Assembly (NCBI RefSeq): GCF_022539505.1
Contig: NW_025901020.1
Span: 1 to 64,000, forward strand
Reading direction: 5' to 3'
From: Lolium rigidum
Lineage: Eukaryota > Streptophyta > Magnoliopsida > Poales > Poaceae
Length of the DNA: 64,000 bases
Positions within the stretch are counted from its first letter, which is position 1. Each line of letters begins with the position of its first letter. The notes below the pieces were generated by a model, which was not told the DNA's origin, did not search any database, and worked only from the letters and a program-made list of their open reading frames with translations. Both the position numbers and the translations under genes were made by a program. Shown piece after piece: positions 22,790-34,519 of this stretch.

Positions 22790-24566
22790 TCTATACCTAA
22801 TAATAAAGGAAGTAAGGTTTCTGCCAAAATTTTCGTCCAACAATTTTTTGGACCGTTTTACCCTCCCACATATTTCCTTAATACTACCACTGCCATTGTA
22901 CCGGTTCGCCAGGGAGCTATATGTTGACCCATCGTCCCCAATGCGTTGTACCGTTCCGTTCCGAAGAGAAAAGCGGGGGCGTCCAGCTTCATCTCATCGC
23001 GCCGCCAGATCGCTTCGTCTTTCTTTTTTTGCGCGACTCCGCCTTCCTCACCAAATCAGATTAGATCTGATCGAATCCTGCCATCGAAAAGTCGAGCAGA
23101 TACCACCGATTTCCTCTCCGCAGCCCTGGCCACAGCGAAGGGCAGAAATCCCGCGATGGACACAGCCGGTCTCGAGCTCATCTACCCGCCGCGCCTCGAT
23201 TTGATCAGAGGAGATGTTCGTCGCTGCAGAAAAACGCGGAGCACCGCCTGATCTGGATGGAGCAGTACAAACAAGTTAGTCGGATGCCACGCGAGATGTC
23301 AGATCGCGGCCATGACTGGCGCTACAAGATCCAAACAAGTTAGTCGGATGCCACACGAGATGTCAAGATCCACGGCCATGACGGGAGATACAAGATCGAA
23401 AAGAAAGTCCATGGCCGGCGGCGGCTCGGGGTCGAGGCCATGGCGGCCGAAATCCAACCAGAACGATCTTGTCGACTGGCCTTGGCGGTCGCTGCCGGCT
23501 CGAGATCGACACAACCCAAGAGGCAGAATTACTCTGAACAAATTATGAGCAGATACGCGTCTTTGTCTGCGTCCTTTTCTTGCTGCACCGGCGCGAGAGC
23601 ATCAGACCAGCTGGCCGCCGTCGCACCTCCGTTCCCTCCGCAGATAAGGTCGGCTTTGCCCCAGGAGTCGCCGGACAGGTCTAGGCCACCAACACCAGGA
23701 ACGTATGCTCCACACACAGCACATGCGCTTCTCTAGAAAGCTACAATCCATCAGAGTGTCCATCACAGCAAGAATAATGAGAAGAAGGCATATTAAATCA
23801 GACATTGAAGCTACGCATTTTTAACCGGTCTGCTATGTATGCTGTGTATACATACTCGTCAAAGCTCCAACTTTATCTCTCTGTTTTGACTCTACACAAC
23901 CGCAGTGCAGCTGCATCCTCCGGCATATCTCAGCAATAGGAACCAACAAAGTGCAGAGAAAAGAAGACTGGGAAACAAGTGCAAGGTTGGCGCGTAAATT
24001 CTATTGCATCTTTCTGTTCTTCTTTTAGCTATTTTTGTCTCCCTGAAAAGTCACCTTCACTTGCTAATTTGATCCAGCTTATGACTGAAAATCTAAATTC
24101 TTTTATTGCATTGCTAATTGCTTACATTATGTTACTGTTATTTCGCGTTGAATTGATAAGCATGAGAAGATATTAGCAACATGAGATTTTAATTCAGCAT
24201 TTGTACTCTTCAGGTTGCAAAGAATTTTATTTAACAAGTCTAGCTCAGCCACTACTATTACAAATTATAAATAAAAGGGGTTTGGTCTCTTTTTCTTTTC
24301 TTTTATATGTGAATTACAAACTACGATACGTACTAGAGGGTATATAAGATTTTGTGTATATTTTGTGCGTTTACATATGAGAATTTTCTGTGCTTTTATT
24401 TATTTTTCATTCGGTATACACATATGTACTTAATTTGATTTTATGATATATATTTGAAATGCAAATATAAATAGTAGTTATTTATAGCAATGACAACTTA
24501 ATTTGTGTGTTTCGTGACACTGATTTCTGTCTCCCGTTGCAACGCACGGGTATGCTTCCTATCTAG
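22790..24566 (+). mobile_element. Helitron, non-autonomous
   Basis: It starts after A with TCTATACCTAATAATAAAGG, a typical grass Helitron 5' end. It ends CCCGTTGCAACGCACGGGTA, a few bases, then CTAG (24563-24566). The 3' hairpin has a CCCGT/ACGGG stem. The base after CTAG is A rather than the expected T. The 1777-bp element has a GC-rich centre (22900-23760) that looks captured, and an AT-rich 3' part. No Rep-helicase frame. Confidence 0.75.
23268..23396. repeat. 64-bp tandem duplication inside the Helitron
   Basis: Two adjacent copies start CAAACAAGTTAGTCGGATGC at 23268 and 23332. The copies differ at a few positions. The repeat lies in the GC-rich captured block. Confidence 0.8.
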
Positions 24567-25500
24567 AAAAAAAGGCCATGGAGGCAAATCAAGAGGGACG
24601 AAAAATCCTAGATGATGGGCACGACACAACAAACGCTCACCATAAACTTTGGTCATGGATCTGAGATAGAGAGAGATGCGGGGAGAATAATCAGTTTCAC
24701 TTGAGCCTCTCTTCCAATGAATCTTCTTGAAGATGATAATTTATGACCAAAGATCTCCTACCAAGAAGAGAACTGAGATCTAACCTGCAAACCACTTGAT
24801 AATACTTCCAGTAATACAAATTCTACAATTATTGAAGACCATGGGATCCTGGATAGCAAGTCAAGCATCCTACTAACCTTCAGACCACACCTCCTATGTG
24901 TGACTAATTTCAGCGAGATGGCTATTCAGTTAAATCATTTAGTCACTCGAAAAGCGAAGACCATATAAAGTGATTTCATCTATAGAGAAAGCTAAAAATA
25001 TACAAGATGATAATAAGGAGGTAAAGCCGAACAAAATGAAATCTCATTGCAACCACACAACTGAAACATTCGCAAACATGATACTAACAGAATTGCAATC
25101 GATCATTACATTTTTCAGGCCAAACACAACAGGTAAACATGAATATATCATGATGCGAGGAGTGTATGTGGCTTCTCAGATTGTAAAGACAACAGGTAAA
25201 CATGAATATCATGAATACAGTGAAAATGCAACCAGAGGACCGATCTGTATGAAGCCTGGTTGCATTTTCACCTGTTGCATTTACGATTTATGCAAATGAA
25301 CTTACGACCGATCTGTATGAAGAGAACTAAATCATATTAGAAAAATCTGGAATCCAGGAAAATGTACCTTGTTAACCACAACAGCGAAGATGACTTGAGT
25401 TTTTTAACATCTCGTTCATAAATTTATTAACAACTAACTTTTCACTGAAACTTAAACAAATGTTAGCAGCAGTTGTGGGCACTGGAGAAAAATCTGTTAC
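24567..25500. other. noncoding DNA with a small inverted repeat
   Basis: No coding sense. A 15-bp inverted repeat (GTGAAAATGCAACCA at 25220-25234, its complement at 25257-25271) encloses GACCGATCTGTATGAAG, which recurs directly at about 25306. AACAGGTAAACATGAATAT is also repeated (25128, 25191). Confidence 0.5.
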
Positions 25501-26081
25501 TTAGGGCGTGTTCGGAAAACAGCCCAGCTTCCAGCTTCTCCAACTCCGCGTGCGGAGCGGTGCTGAACAGCCTAGCTCTGCGGAGCTAGATCCGCGAAGC
25601 TGGCCAAATATTGTGTACAAAGTGCGAAGCTGGGGTTTGGCAAATCTCCTGATCTGAAAAACGCGGAGCAGTAGCAATTTACACAAAACTGCCACCGCCA
25701 AGTGAGGAAAACGTTTCGTTGTTCTTTGGTGTACGCACGCACAGCTCTCGGGAGAAGGGTGACCGCACAGGCCAACCCCATCATGCCGCCGCCAAGGTCT
25801 CCATCTCCGTCGCCACACTTCCCGTGCTGCGACGCCGCCGCCGGAGACGCTACCTCTGCCCCTCCTCGCTTCTCTCTCCAGGCATCCGTATTCTACTCGC
25901 GAGCCCCACCCGAGGTCGGCCGAATCAAGCGGCGCCACCCCCGTCGTCGAGCTCGCGTCTGTGAGCACGAGATCCCATCGCCGCGTTCCTTATCTCCTCC
26001 ATCCCCGACTTGCTTCTGAAGAAGAATTTCTAGCCGCCTCTGCCCCGCCCTCCTCCTCAAGCAGTACAATGGCCGATCTGC

Positions 26082-26484
26082 TGTCACAACCTGAAGACAC
26101 TGGTGCATTTCCTGGCGTTGTCGACAACAGGTGAACATTCAGTCAAGCAACGGTTCAGATCACTTCCCCTCCATCGGACGGCTCCAATTCATTCCCATTC
26201 AAACTGTCGCCTGTGACAAGTTTTGGCAGTTTGTAAGCACACTTTATTTTGAATCGCGGCTCCTCTGGGAACTCTATATAACCAGGGAGAGTGGGTGGCT
26301 GGGTGGCGCGATCAATGAAAAACCCTAATTCTTATCTCCTACTTTATCAAGTTCTTCCTTTTGTTGCCTCTGCCTTTATATTTCCAGCAATTATCTTCCT
26401 TATTTATCTGTTGCTAGTTACTTAGTAGTGAGTTCTTGCCATAGATCTGTGTTCCTCTTTCCAAATCATGGCCGGGTCCTGACA
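26082..26484 (+). repeat. 5' LTR of the Reina-like element
   Basis: TGTCACAACCTGAAGACACT ... GGGTCCTGACA. A TATA box CTATATAA is at 26274-26281, so the promoter lies mid-LTR. The only difference from the 3' LTR is C/T in CCTGG(C/T)GTTG. Confidence 0.95.
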
Positions 26485-26486
26485 AT

Positions 26487-26495
26487 TGGTATCAG
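26487..26495 (+). promoter_or_regulatory. primer binding site, tRNA-iMet type (short)
   Basis: TGGTATCAG two bases after the LTR matches the 3' end of initiator tRNA-Met for nine bases; the usual continuation AGC is TCG here. Confidence 0.75.
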
Positions 26496-26613
26496 TCGCC
26501 TTTTTTCCCCCGACCGCTCCCACCCACTCCACCCTCTCGCCGCCACCGTGGATCTCAATTCTCCACCACCAGCGAGCACCACCGGGAGTATTCTGCGGAA
26601 AAGATCCAACAAG

Positions 26614-29600
26614 ATGACCCACCGCCGCACAAGATCGCAAGACAGGCTCGCCGCCGAAGCTGAGGAAGAAGAGTTGCTAGCGCAAGCTCAGGCGCAAGCA
26701 GAGGAAGAAGATGAGATCGGATCTCGACTCCCCCGCGAGGTCATCAACATCAACCGCCGCCTCGACCACCAGCAGCACACCATGGACGCCATCCAAGGTA
26801 ACCTCTCGAAGCTGACTGAGATGGTAGCGCAGCTGGCTCGTCCTACTACCGGGTCGCCGGAGTTGGCGCAACCCACCGCTGAGAAGAACCCCTTCTCTAC
26901 GCCACCACCACCACCACCGAACCTCAGCCCCATCCAAGAACAGCCTACACCACCTTCCTCCACAGCCAAACTACCAGATCCACCACTACAACAACCAAAT
27001 TCACAAAAGGACACTCCTTTGTACACCCAATCGCCGGAGCAGAACCAACAACAACAACCACCAAATTCCCCACCTTTCTCCACCCTCAACCACAATACCC
27101 CAAGCTCATCCACACACCAACCTGCCAAACACCAATTCCAGAATACAAATCCATCCAACCAGCCACACCTATACAACCCAACACCACCTCCACCTCCGGT
27201 CCAACAGCAGTATTACCCTGCCTACACCCCATACCAAAACCCTCCACCATACTATTATCCACCACCTCCACCCAATTTCCAGCAATTCAGTCCACAACAA
27301 GGATACTATCATTACCCGTGGCAACAACAACCTTACACCCCACCACAAATTTACCCACCGCCACCACCCACACCAAACCCCTACCAATACCCACAACCGC
27401 CACCACATGCCCCCACAAACAGACTTCCTGTCCAACCTGTTGCTGTTCATACACCAGCAACGCCCAACCAGACACAAGTGAACCTCCAGGACCCTTATAT
27501 ACGAACTCCTAATGTTGAGCTGCCGCTGTTCCATGGAGAAAATGCCCAGAATTGGATTGAGGAGTGTGAGAGTATATTTTCTCTGATTGGTATACCTAAC
27601 GAATCAAAAGTGAAATGGGCAAACGCACACATTAGGGGAAAAGCAAAGACTTGGCTCTCAGGCAGTAACCTGAACCTGTACCTTCTCAACTGGACACAAT
27701 TTTGTCAGCTGCTTTGTGAGAGATTTCCAGTACCTGGGGAGCATGAATCAATGGAACAGTTCCAACACCTGCGGCAAACAAGCACTATCAATCAATACAT
27801 CGATATCTTTGAGGAATACATGATATGCATGCAGAGAGACCACTCATATCTCACTGACAATTTCTTTCTGTTGAGATTTATCAGTGGCTTGAAGGAGACA
27901 GTCAAACATGCAGTGAAGAGTCACAATCCCTCTACTCTGAAATCGGCTTACTGGCATGCAAGACAACAGGAACTGGCTTACCTAGCAACCACCAGAAGGC
28001 CTGTACCCTCTAGCACAGGTACAAGAACAGCAGCCCAGCCTCAATTCCGCCAACAGCAGAGTAACAGAGATAACAAGCCGAGAACACCTCCTGACAAGAA
28101 TCGTGACAGGGGCAAATGTTGGTATTGCCCGGAACAATGGGTTTTGGGACACAAATGTGCCAGTATGAAGAGCATTGTGCATGCAATACAATTACAAGGT
28201 CACAGTGATACTGAAGACACCAATGACAGTACTGAGACCTTTCATGATGCTGAACCCACCCTGTTAGAGAATATTGCTCCCTTGCCTATACCTAATCCTG
28301 TACCTCAGGAACCAGATTCATCACCAGAAACATTGATGCACATATCTGCTGAGGCATTACATGGAATTCCAGGAGATACTACTCTATCAGTCATTGCACA
28401 CATTGCAGGCTTCCAAGCAGTAGCATTAATTGATACTGGCAGCACCAATACTTTCATTGACACACAATTTGTCAAAAGGGCACAATTGGAAGTTCAAGCC
28501 CCTGCAACACAAAAGGTACTAGTAGCTGGAGGAGGAGAATTACACTCAGCAGGATGTATTCCTATCTGTACCTTCAAGATCAACAAGACTACATTCTCCC
28601 ACGACTGCAAGTTGCTTGATCTAAAGGGATACGATATGGTTCTTGGTGCAAATTGGCTAAAGGCACACAGCCCAAATTATTATGACTGGGATAAACGTCG
28701 GGTATCCATCACTGTGAAGGGAGAATGGTGTACACTCCTTGACAGCACTAAGCCACCAAGAAACCCAATCATTTCAGCTGCCAACTGCTCCAAATTGATA
28801 GCTCAAGGAGCAGAAGCCTTCCTCATAAGGCTTCCCCTTACTGACAAAGATGGGGTGACTACGTCTCAAGAGCAACAACACTTGCCCATTCCTGCAACAG
28901 TCAAGGAAATCATGGAACTTTTCTCGGATATATTCACTGAACTAGAGGGACTACCACCTAATAGATCTTGTGATCACAAGATACCAATCAAGGAAGGGTC
29001 CAATCCACCAAATATGAGACCTTACCGCATGCCTCATAAACAGAAGAATATTGTGGAAGAATTAGTACAGAAAATGCTCAAGAATTCTGAGATTAGATTG
29101 AGCAACAGCCCTTACTCCTCTCCTGCTATATTAGTCAGGAAAAAGGACAAAACCTGGAGGCTTTGCATTGATTACAGACAGTTGAATGCCTTGACAATCA
29201 AAAACAAGTACCCAATTCCAGTAATTGAAGACCTACTGGATGAACTACAGGGTGCAACCATATTCTCTAAGTTGGACCTCAAATCAGGCTATCACCAAAT
29301 TCGTATGAACCCTGCAGATATTGCCAAAACTGCATTCAGTACACACCCGGGTCATTATGAATACCTGGTCATGCCGTTTGGCCTGACAAATGCTCCAGCT
29401 ACATTTCAGCAATTGATGAACAACATATTCTCTGCACACTTGAGGAAATTTGTCTTGGTTTTTTTTGACGACATATTGATCTATAGAAAATCTCTGGCAG
29501 AGCATAGACACCATTTGTCTCAAGTACTACAAATCCTCAGGCTACATCAGTTAAAAGCAAAATTTTCTAAATGCACATTTGCCACTAATTCTGTGGATTA

Positions 29601-31164
29601 TCTGGGACATGTTCTGTCCGGATCAGGTGTAGCTACAGATCCATCCAAGATTGAGGATATCACTAACTGGGAAACCCCTACAACCATCAAGCAACTGAGG
29701 CAATTCTTGGGCCTCACAGGGTACTACAGGAGATTCATCAAAGGGTATGCCTCCATCTGTCGACCACTGCATGATGCACTAAAGAAAAATGCATTCCATT
29801 GGTCTGATGAGCAACATAAGGCATTCCTGATGTTAAAGGCTGTTATGTCCACTCCACCAGTGCTGGCTCTTCCCAATTTCACTCTGCCTTTCACTCTAGA
29901 GACAGATGCATCTGGCACGGGGTTGGGAGCAGTACTCATGCAACAAGGAAGGCCATTGGCATATTTCAGCAAGGCACTTGGACCAAAGGCAGCCACATTA
30001 TCCATCTACGAAAAGGAGGCACTAGCTATTCTGGAATCTCTCAGGAAATGGAGACACTATCTTCTTGGTAACCAGCTCATTATCAAGACTGATCTTCTTG
30101 GTAACCAGCTCATTATCAAGACTGATCAAAGAAGCCTCAAATATTTATCTAGCCAAAGACTGCTCGAAGGGATTCAACACAAACTCATGCTCAAGCTGTT
30201 GGAGTTTGATTATGCAATAGAATACAAAAAAGGGACAGACAATACAGCTGCAGATGCCCTGTCCAGGAAATACACTGACCTAGTGGAAGAACAATGTACT
30301 GCAATATCTGCAGCTATTCCAACATGGATGAATGAAGTGGCTGACACTTATACAAATGACAACAAGTGCACACAGTTACTGCAGGAACTTGCTATCTCTG
30401 CAAACAGTAATCCCAAGTACACTCTTACTTCAGGGATACTCAGATATAAAAACAAAATTGTCCTGGGGACAGCCACTGACCTACGAGACAGAATCTTCAA
30501 TGCCTTCCACTCCTCAATATTTGGTGGACATTCTGGCAATAGAGTTACTCACCACAGGATCAAGAAACTCTTTTTCTGGCCACATCTGAAACAATTCATT
30601 GCCGACAAAGTAGCACAATGCCCGGTATGCCAGATATCAAAAACTGAACGAGTCCATTACCCTGGATTACTTGACCCACTCAATATTCCTCACAACAAAT
30701 GGGCAGAAGTGAGCATGGATTTTATTGAGGGACTACCTAGATCCAAGGGAAAGGATGTGATCCTAGTGGTTGTTGATCGACTCACCAAGTATGCTCATTT
30801 TCTCACCTTGACCCACCCATTCACTGCCCATCAAGTAGCAACATTGTTCATGGACAATGTGTCTTACAAGCTGCAGTTACCAGAAGGAACCCTGATACAC
30901 GACGTGTTCCACGTGAATCAGCTCAAGAAACACCTGGGGCCAAAAGCAGTACCAAATCCAACTCTGCCGTTACTAACTCCACATGGCAAGGTCAAATATG
31001 CACCATTGGCAGTTCTACAGTATCGGAAAATTCCACGCAGTGCTGGAGCGTACGACATTCCTGTTCCACAATGGCTGATCCATTGGGATAACATGACACC
31101 TGAGGAAGCGACTTGGGAGGACGCCAAATTTATCCAAGCAACCTTTCCATCCTTCCAGCCTTGA
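26614..31164 (+). CDS. gag-pol: gag-pol polyprotein, integrase internally deleted
   Basis: One frame of 1516 codons. I take ATG at 26614 (MTHRRTRSQ) because upstream in-frame codons lie in the LTR and primer site. The order is a Pro/Gln-rich N-terminus with PPPPP runs (about 85-290), the gag domain (from [17 protein letters not shown], about 300), a zinc knuckle [14 protein letters not shown] (502-515), and the protease DTGSTNTF (D607). RT follows with [11 protein letters not shown] and FFDD (D952, D953), then RNase H from ETDASGTG (D1098). Integrase has an HHCC region and the first catalytic Asp in SMDFIEGLP (D1369). At about residue 1415 the frame jumps in-frame from the core to [20 protein letters not shown] of the C-terminal domain, so the second Asp and the Glu of the DDE triad are absent. 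A chromodomain tail ([16 protein letters not shown]) closes it. An 11-residue motif in RNase H is duplicated. RT looks intact; integrase cannot be active. Confidence 0.93.
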   Translation: MTHRRTRSQDRLAAEAEEEELLAQAQAQAEEEDEIGSRLPREVININRRLDHQQHTMDAIQGNLSKLTEMVAQLARPTTGSPELAQPTAEKNPFSTPPPPPPNLSPIQEQPTPPSSTAKLPDPPLQQPNSQKDTPLYTQSPEQNQQQQPPNSPPFSTLNHNTPSSSTHQPAKHQFQNTNPSNQPHLYNPTPPPPPVQQQYYPAYTPYQNPPPYYYPPPPPNFQQFSPQQGYYHYPWQQQPYTPPQIYPPPPPTPNPYQYPQPPPHAPTNRLPVQPVAVHTPATPNQTQVNLQDPYIRTPNVELPLFHGENAQNWIEECESIFSLIGIPNESKVKWANAHIRGKAKTWLSGSNLNLYLLNWTQFCQLLCERFPVPGEHESMEQFQHLRQTSTINQYIDIFEEYMICMQRDHSYLTDNFFLLRFISGLKETVKHAVKSHNPSTLKSAYWHARQQELAYLATTRRPVPSSTGTRTAAQPQFRQQQSNRDNKPRTPPDKNRDRGKCWYCPEQWVLGHKCASMKSIVHAIQLQGHSDTEDTNDSTETFHDAEPTLLENIAPLPIPNPVPQEPDSSPETLMHISAEALHGIPGDTTLSVIAHIAGFQAVALIDTGSTNTFIDTQFVKRAQLEVQAPATQKVLVAGGGELHSAGCIPICTFKINKTTFSHDCKLLDLKGYDMVLGANWLKAHSPNYYDWDKRRVSITVKGEWCTLLDSTKPPRNPIISAANCSKLIAQGAEAFLIRLPLTDKDGVTTSQEQQHLPIPATVKEIMELFSDIFTELEGLPPNRSCDHKIPIKEGSNPPNMRPYRMPHKQKNIVEELVQKMLKNSEIRLSNSPYSSPAILVRKKDKTWRLCIDYRQLNALTIKNKYPIPVIEDLLDELQGATIFSKLDLKSGYHQIRMNPADIAKTAFSTHPGHYEYLVMPFGLTNAPATFQQLMNNIFSAHLRKFVLVFFDDILIYRKSLAEHRHHLSQVLQILRLHQLKAKFSKCTFATNSVDYLGHVLSGSGVATDPSKIEDITNWETPTTIKQLRQFLGLTGYYRRFIKGYASICRPLHDALKKNAFHWSDEQHKAFLMLKAVMSTPPVLALPNFTLPFTLETDASGTGLGAVLMQQGRPLAYFSKALGPKAATLSIYEKEALAILESLRKWRHYLLGNQLIIKTDLLGNQLIIKTDQRSLKYLSSQRLLEGIQHKLMLKLLEFDYAIEYKKGTDNTAADALSRKYTDLVEEQCTAISAAIPTWMNEVADTYTNDNKCTQLLQELAISANSNPKYTLTSGILRYKNKIVLGTATDLRDRIFNAFHSSIFGGHSGNRVTHHRIKKLFFWPHLKQFIADKVAQCPVCQISKTERVHYPGLLDPLNIPHNKWAEVSMDFIEGLPRSKGKDVILVVVDRLTKYAHFLTLTHPFTAHQVATLFMDNVSYKLQLPEGTLIHDVFHVNQLKKHLGPKAVPNPTLPLLTPHGKVKYAPLAVLQYRKIPRSAGAYDIPVPQWLIHWDNMTPEEATWEDAKFIQATFPSFQP
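30061..30126 (+). repeat. 33-bp in-frame tandem duplication in RNase H
   Basis: Two identical 33-bp copies (30061-30093, 30094-30126) encode [11 protein letters not shown] twice (residues 1150-1171). The unit ends with the Asp of the IKTD-x-x-SLKYL motif, a predicted RNase H catalytic residue. The copies show no difference, so the duplication is recent. Confidence 0.95.
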
Positions 31165-31178
31165 AGTCTGGTCTCGCC

Positions 31179-31188
31179 CAGGGAGTAT
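31179..31188 (+). promoter_or_regulatory. polypurine tract of the Reina-like element
   Basis: CAGGGAGTAT directly before the 3' LTR. It is the expected start point for plus-strand DNA synthesis. Confidence 0.65.
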
Positions 31189-31591
31189 TGTCACAACCTG
31201 AAGACACTGGTGCATTTCCTGGTGTTGTCGACAACAGGTGAACATTCAGTCAAGCAACGGTTCAGATCACTTCCCCTCCATCGGACGGCTCCAATTCATT
31301 CCCATTCAAACTGTCGCCTGTGACAAGTTTTGGCAGTTTGTAAGCACACTTTATTTTGAATCGCGGCTCCTCTGGGAACTCTATATAACCAGGGAGAGTG
31401 GGTGGCTGGGTGGCGCGATCAATGAAAAACCCTAATTCTTATCTCCTACTTTATCAAGTTCTTCCTTTTGTTGCCTCTGCCTTTATATTTCCAGCAATTA
31501 TCTTCCTTATTTATCTGTTGCTAGTTACTTAGTAGTGAGTTCTTGCCATAGATCTGTGTTCCTCTTTCCAAATCATGGCCGGGTCCTGACA
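31189..31591 (+). repeat. 3' LTR of the Reina-like element
   Basis: 403 bp, collinear with the 5' LTR with one substitution. Confidence 0.95.
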
Positions 31592-31873
31592 TCTGCCCCG
31601 CCCTCCTCCAGTACCTGCTCTGGCCGCCAACGTTGACTCTAGTAGTCTCGTTCGATACATGGTCGGATGCTCCCAAACGGGCCAAATTGGCAACGAAAAC
31701 GTCCATGCCAAAGTGGGCTTCGGTTGGGCCAGATAGGATAGATGGGCTCTCAGTCTTGCAGCAAAGGAGGAGCGCACCGAACGTTTGTAGCTCCTGCAGC
31801 GACGCTGGAGTCGCGTTTGAGAAGCGGGATCAAAGGATTTGGTGAAGCCGGACTGTTTCCGAACACGCCCTTA

Positions 31874-32938
31874 GTGTTTTCGCCACCCAAGATCAGCATA
31901 GCAACATGAAGATGGATACTGATACCATCTATTATGAGGTAGTATTACGTTTTGTCATATATAAATTAGACTAAATGGTATCATTACAGAAGTGAGTTCC
32001 CTTGAGGAACTCCCTTCCTCCCTGTACGATTTTAATAATACCTCTGGCCTGAATTACTTGATGCAGATCAGAGGCAAAGCAAGGCCAATCAAGCGCTTGG
32101 TCCGCGCAAGTAAATGGGGCTGGAGGGAGTATATTCGATCTTTGATTTGATAACTTACTGTGTACTCGTTGAAGATCAATTTGTTTTTCTTTCTTCTAGG
32201 TAAGAATTTTTAGCGCTAGAAGAGATAATACGCTCGCTTTTTCTGAAGAACAGCTCATGAATTCGTCTGGGATAAAAATCTAAGAAGCTCCATGCAATAC
32301 ATATCAAATCTAATGAAAAAATATGATATGAAATATTAACTAAGAAATGAGTGAGAAGAGGTAAAATTGCATAAATGGATGTACCTGTCTAGCAGCCAGG
32401 GTCTCAGGCTCTCAGATGAAGATCACACGTACAGTCCGTCTCTCTGAGACGTTCCTGAATACTAATCCCAAACAAACAAGAACGGCAACCCCTGAAACAC
32501 AGCTATCTGCTACAGGGAAGGAGGATGGAGGCAAACAAGAAATTAACCCCAAGCAAGAGCAGAGCTGAAGAACAATGCGAGGTCGAAGGCGAGACTGAAG
32601 AGATAGGGAAAGGAGAGAATAAAGGATGGTTGGTGCCGGCACATATATATGATGAACAAATAAAAACGGTAGTAACGCAGGGTTTAAACACCATAATTGA
32701 GGAGGCAGAGGGTCGAATTTTATACTACCACAATAATTATGAAGCTGCCGACGGTTTCTTTTCAATCGGTATGGAGAGCAGTCTGCAGGAACGGAAGGGG
32801 AGGCGTTGCTCTGAATGTGGGCCGGGTCCACATGCGAGTAGATGAAGCCTAGGCACGCATGGAGCAACCCCACGTCACTGCCTGCGCGCCATCCGCACAA
32901 CGGCGTTGCCGGCGCCGGCGCCGGCGCAAAAAGGCATC
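31874..32938. other. noncoding DNA; weak Stowaway-like piece
   Basis: A possible degenerate Stowaway lies at 32010-32129 (CTCCCTTCCTCCCTG start, GGAGGGAG end followed by TA). A GGCGCC repeat is at about 32907-32926. The open frame at 32525-32845 and its antisense have no family resemblance. Confidence 0.4.
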
Positions 32939-32943
32939 ACTTT

Positions 32944-33519
32944 TGTTAAGCTTCATGCACTAGCCACTTGAACCAAAAGTTCGAACTGATGTAAAGAGCT
33001 AGACAATCTACTTTATACACGTCAACACCCCCTCTCACGTGTGACGGGGAGACGAGAAAATAAGTCAACACGTGTAGAGAGACAAAGAGGCAGCGGAAGG
33101 CCGGAACCACACGGCATGAGAGGCAGCAGAAGGCCGGGACCACACGGCAGGAGGCTGCGGGGAGAGGAGATAATTTTTAGAATAAACTGGGAAGATTTGA
33201 ACTTGAGACCTGAGGGGCTCTGATACCATGTTAAGCTTCATGCACTGCATGAAGCTTAACATGGTATCAGAGCCCCAGGTCTCGAGTTCAAATCCTGTCT
33301 TTCACATGGTTTTCGTAATTAAGCCTAAAAATTGTTGTTGCCCCCCTCTTTAGCCACCGCTGATGCTCTGTTTCGGTGTGCTCTTCTTCTTTCACGTGTT
33401 GACTTTCTCTTCTCCCGTCACACGCGAGTGGGGGTGTTGTGAAATGTATATGTGGATTGCCTAGCCCTTTCCATCAGTTCTGACTTTTGGTCCAAGTGGC
33501 TAGTGCATGAAGCTTAACA
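32944..33519. mobile_element. palindromic head-to-head pair of TRIM/SMART-like mini LTR elements
   Basis: Two units meet at one base (33245): right arm 33246-33519 on plus, left arm 32944-33244 on minus. Each arm begins and ends with the same 16-bp TGCATGAAGCTTAACA (TG..CA) at 33246-33261 and 33504-33519, and inverted at 33229-33244 and 32944-32959. Each inner repeat is followed at once by TGGTATCAGAGCC, a tRNA-iMet primer site. The pair as a whole is flanked by ACTTT at 32939-32943 and 33520-33524. Sizes of 274 and 301 bp fit the SMART class of tiny LTR elements. Confidence 0.8.
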
Positions 33520-33524
33520 ACTTT

Positions 33525-34519
33525 CACAGGATTTTAAATCCTCACGGAATCGACGAAAATTAGCAACCAGCACGAAAACAACGTTGCTAGCGTTACACCT
33601 CCGGTATCTTGGCCGGCGCAAACCGCATGTGGAGCTAAGCACCGATGAGGCAAGCTGTAGGCAGAGGCCGCACCACACTCCGCAGTTCCATTGTTTTCAC
33701 AAATCCGGCCGAAATAGAACTAAAAAAACGCTAAGATTGTGGCATACCTATCTACCTTCGTTGTTCATCTGGAAGTGGGAGTCCGAAGTCGGCATCGAAC
33801 GCGGAGGAATAATGGCGGCGCATGCGAACGGGAAGGAAGAAGATGGACCTTTTTTTTCCTAGACCAGTACGTGAGTACATCTCAATTCTCAAGCCTAAAG
33901 TGCATGGGCCCTTAAACTGTTTCGGGTCCAAGTTATATGGTGTGGCCTAACTCAATTTTGAGAGTAGCAGCCCTAGAATGAGAATAGGCCGATAGAACAA
34001 GAAAAGGCTTTTTTAAGGGAATCAATGCTTGTTCGGGAATGCAGTGGCTGTTCATGATCAGTAAAAACGTTTTGGTTCGTCAGATCATTCAATTGGACGG
34101 CTCATAAGCTGAAATCGCTGTGGAGAGATCTTGATGGTTCCATTATACTGTTAACTACTGTTAACTAATATCTTGATAGACATACGAGTGGTTAGTTGCC
34201 AAAGCCAATGCAGTAATTAAACGGACCTACTAAATCTTATCAATCCATGTCCCTGAACCTCTCATGAAACATGCATGGAAATCTATAACCCCGACGAACA
34301 GCTGCATGTTAGCTTAAATCTCTTAACCGGCCAGCTGACTAAAACGGGGATGCACTTGCACGGCTGGCCGAAGGATGCCGTGGCATATACGATATACCCT
34401 GTAGGTCCGTCACTGTGCGGGGTTCATATTTCTATTTATCTTTGTTTGTTTTTTGTTTTTCCTATGCATGCTTGCTGTAGTATGTTAATTTTATTTTTGT
34501 TGACTCTCTGATTTCTAAA
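33525..34519. other. noncoding DNA, no gene seen
   Basis: Mixed composition, with short open frames (33584-33862, 34275-34511) that I do not recognise. It may be the host sequence into which the mini elements inserted. Confidence 0.4.

Larger units (their letters stand above)
26082..31591 (+). mobile_element. Reina-like chromovirus (Ty3/gypsy), near-complete and young
   Basis: The two 403-bp LTRs (26082-26484 and 31189-31591) differ at a single base by eye. A perfect 5-bp target duplication TCTGC lies at 26077-26081 and 31592-31596. Short LTRs, a tRNA-iMet-type primer site, one long gag-pol frame and a C-terminal chromodomain fit the Reina lineage. The integrase has a large in-frame deletion, so the copy was probably mobilised by enzymes from a relative. 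Confidence 0.92.
25504..31870. mobile_element. PIF/Harbinger-like element, split by a retrotransposon
   Basis: The inverted termini GGGCGTGTTCGGAAA(A)CAG at 25504 and 31870 are flanked by TTA on both sides (25501-25503, 31871-31873), the Harbinger/Tourist target duplication. Without the 5.5-kb retrotransposon at 26082-31591 the element is about 850 bp. It lacks a transposase, so it is non-autonomous. Its GC-rich left half has proline-rich frames that are probably noncoding. Confidence 0.75.

Noticed and set aside
25702..26019. Proline-rich frames on both strands
   Set aside because: They lie inside a non-autonomous Harbinger-like element and overlap each other; no transposase motif.
26688..27534. 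Minus-strand Trp/Val/Gly-rich frames
   Set aside because: They are antisense shadows of the Pro/Gln-rich gag region of the Reina-like element.
32412..32900. Frames on both strands (162 and 106 codons)
   Set aside because: Opposite-strand overlap, no motif, and no gene signals around them.
33246..33300. Possible SINE because of a B-box-like GAGTTCAAATCC
   Set aside because: The 16-bp TG..CA direct repeats and the primer site explain the structure better; no A box or poly(A) tail is seen.
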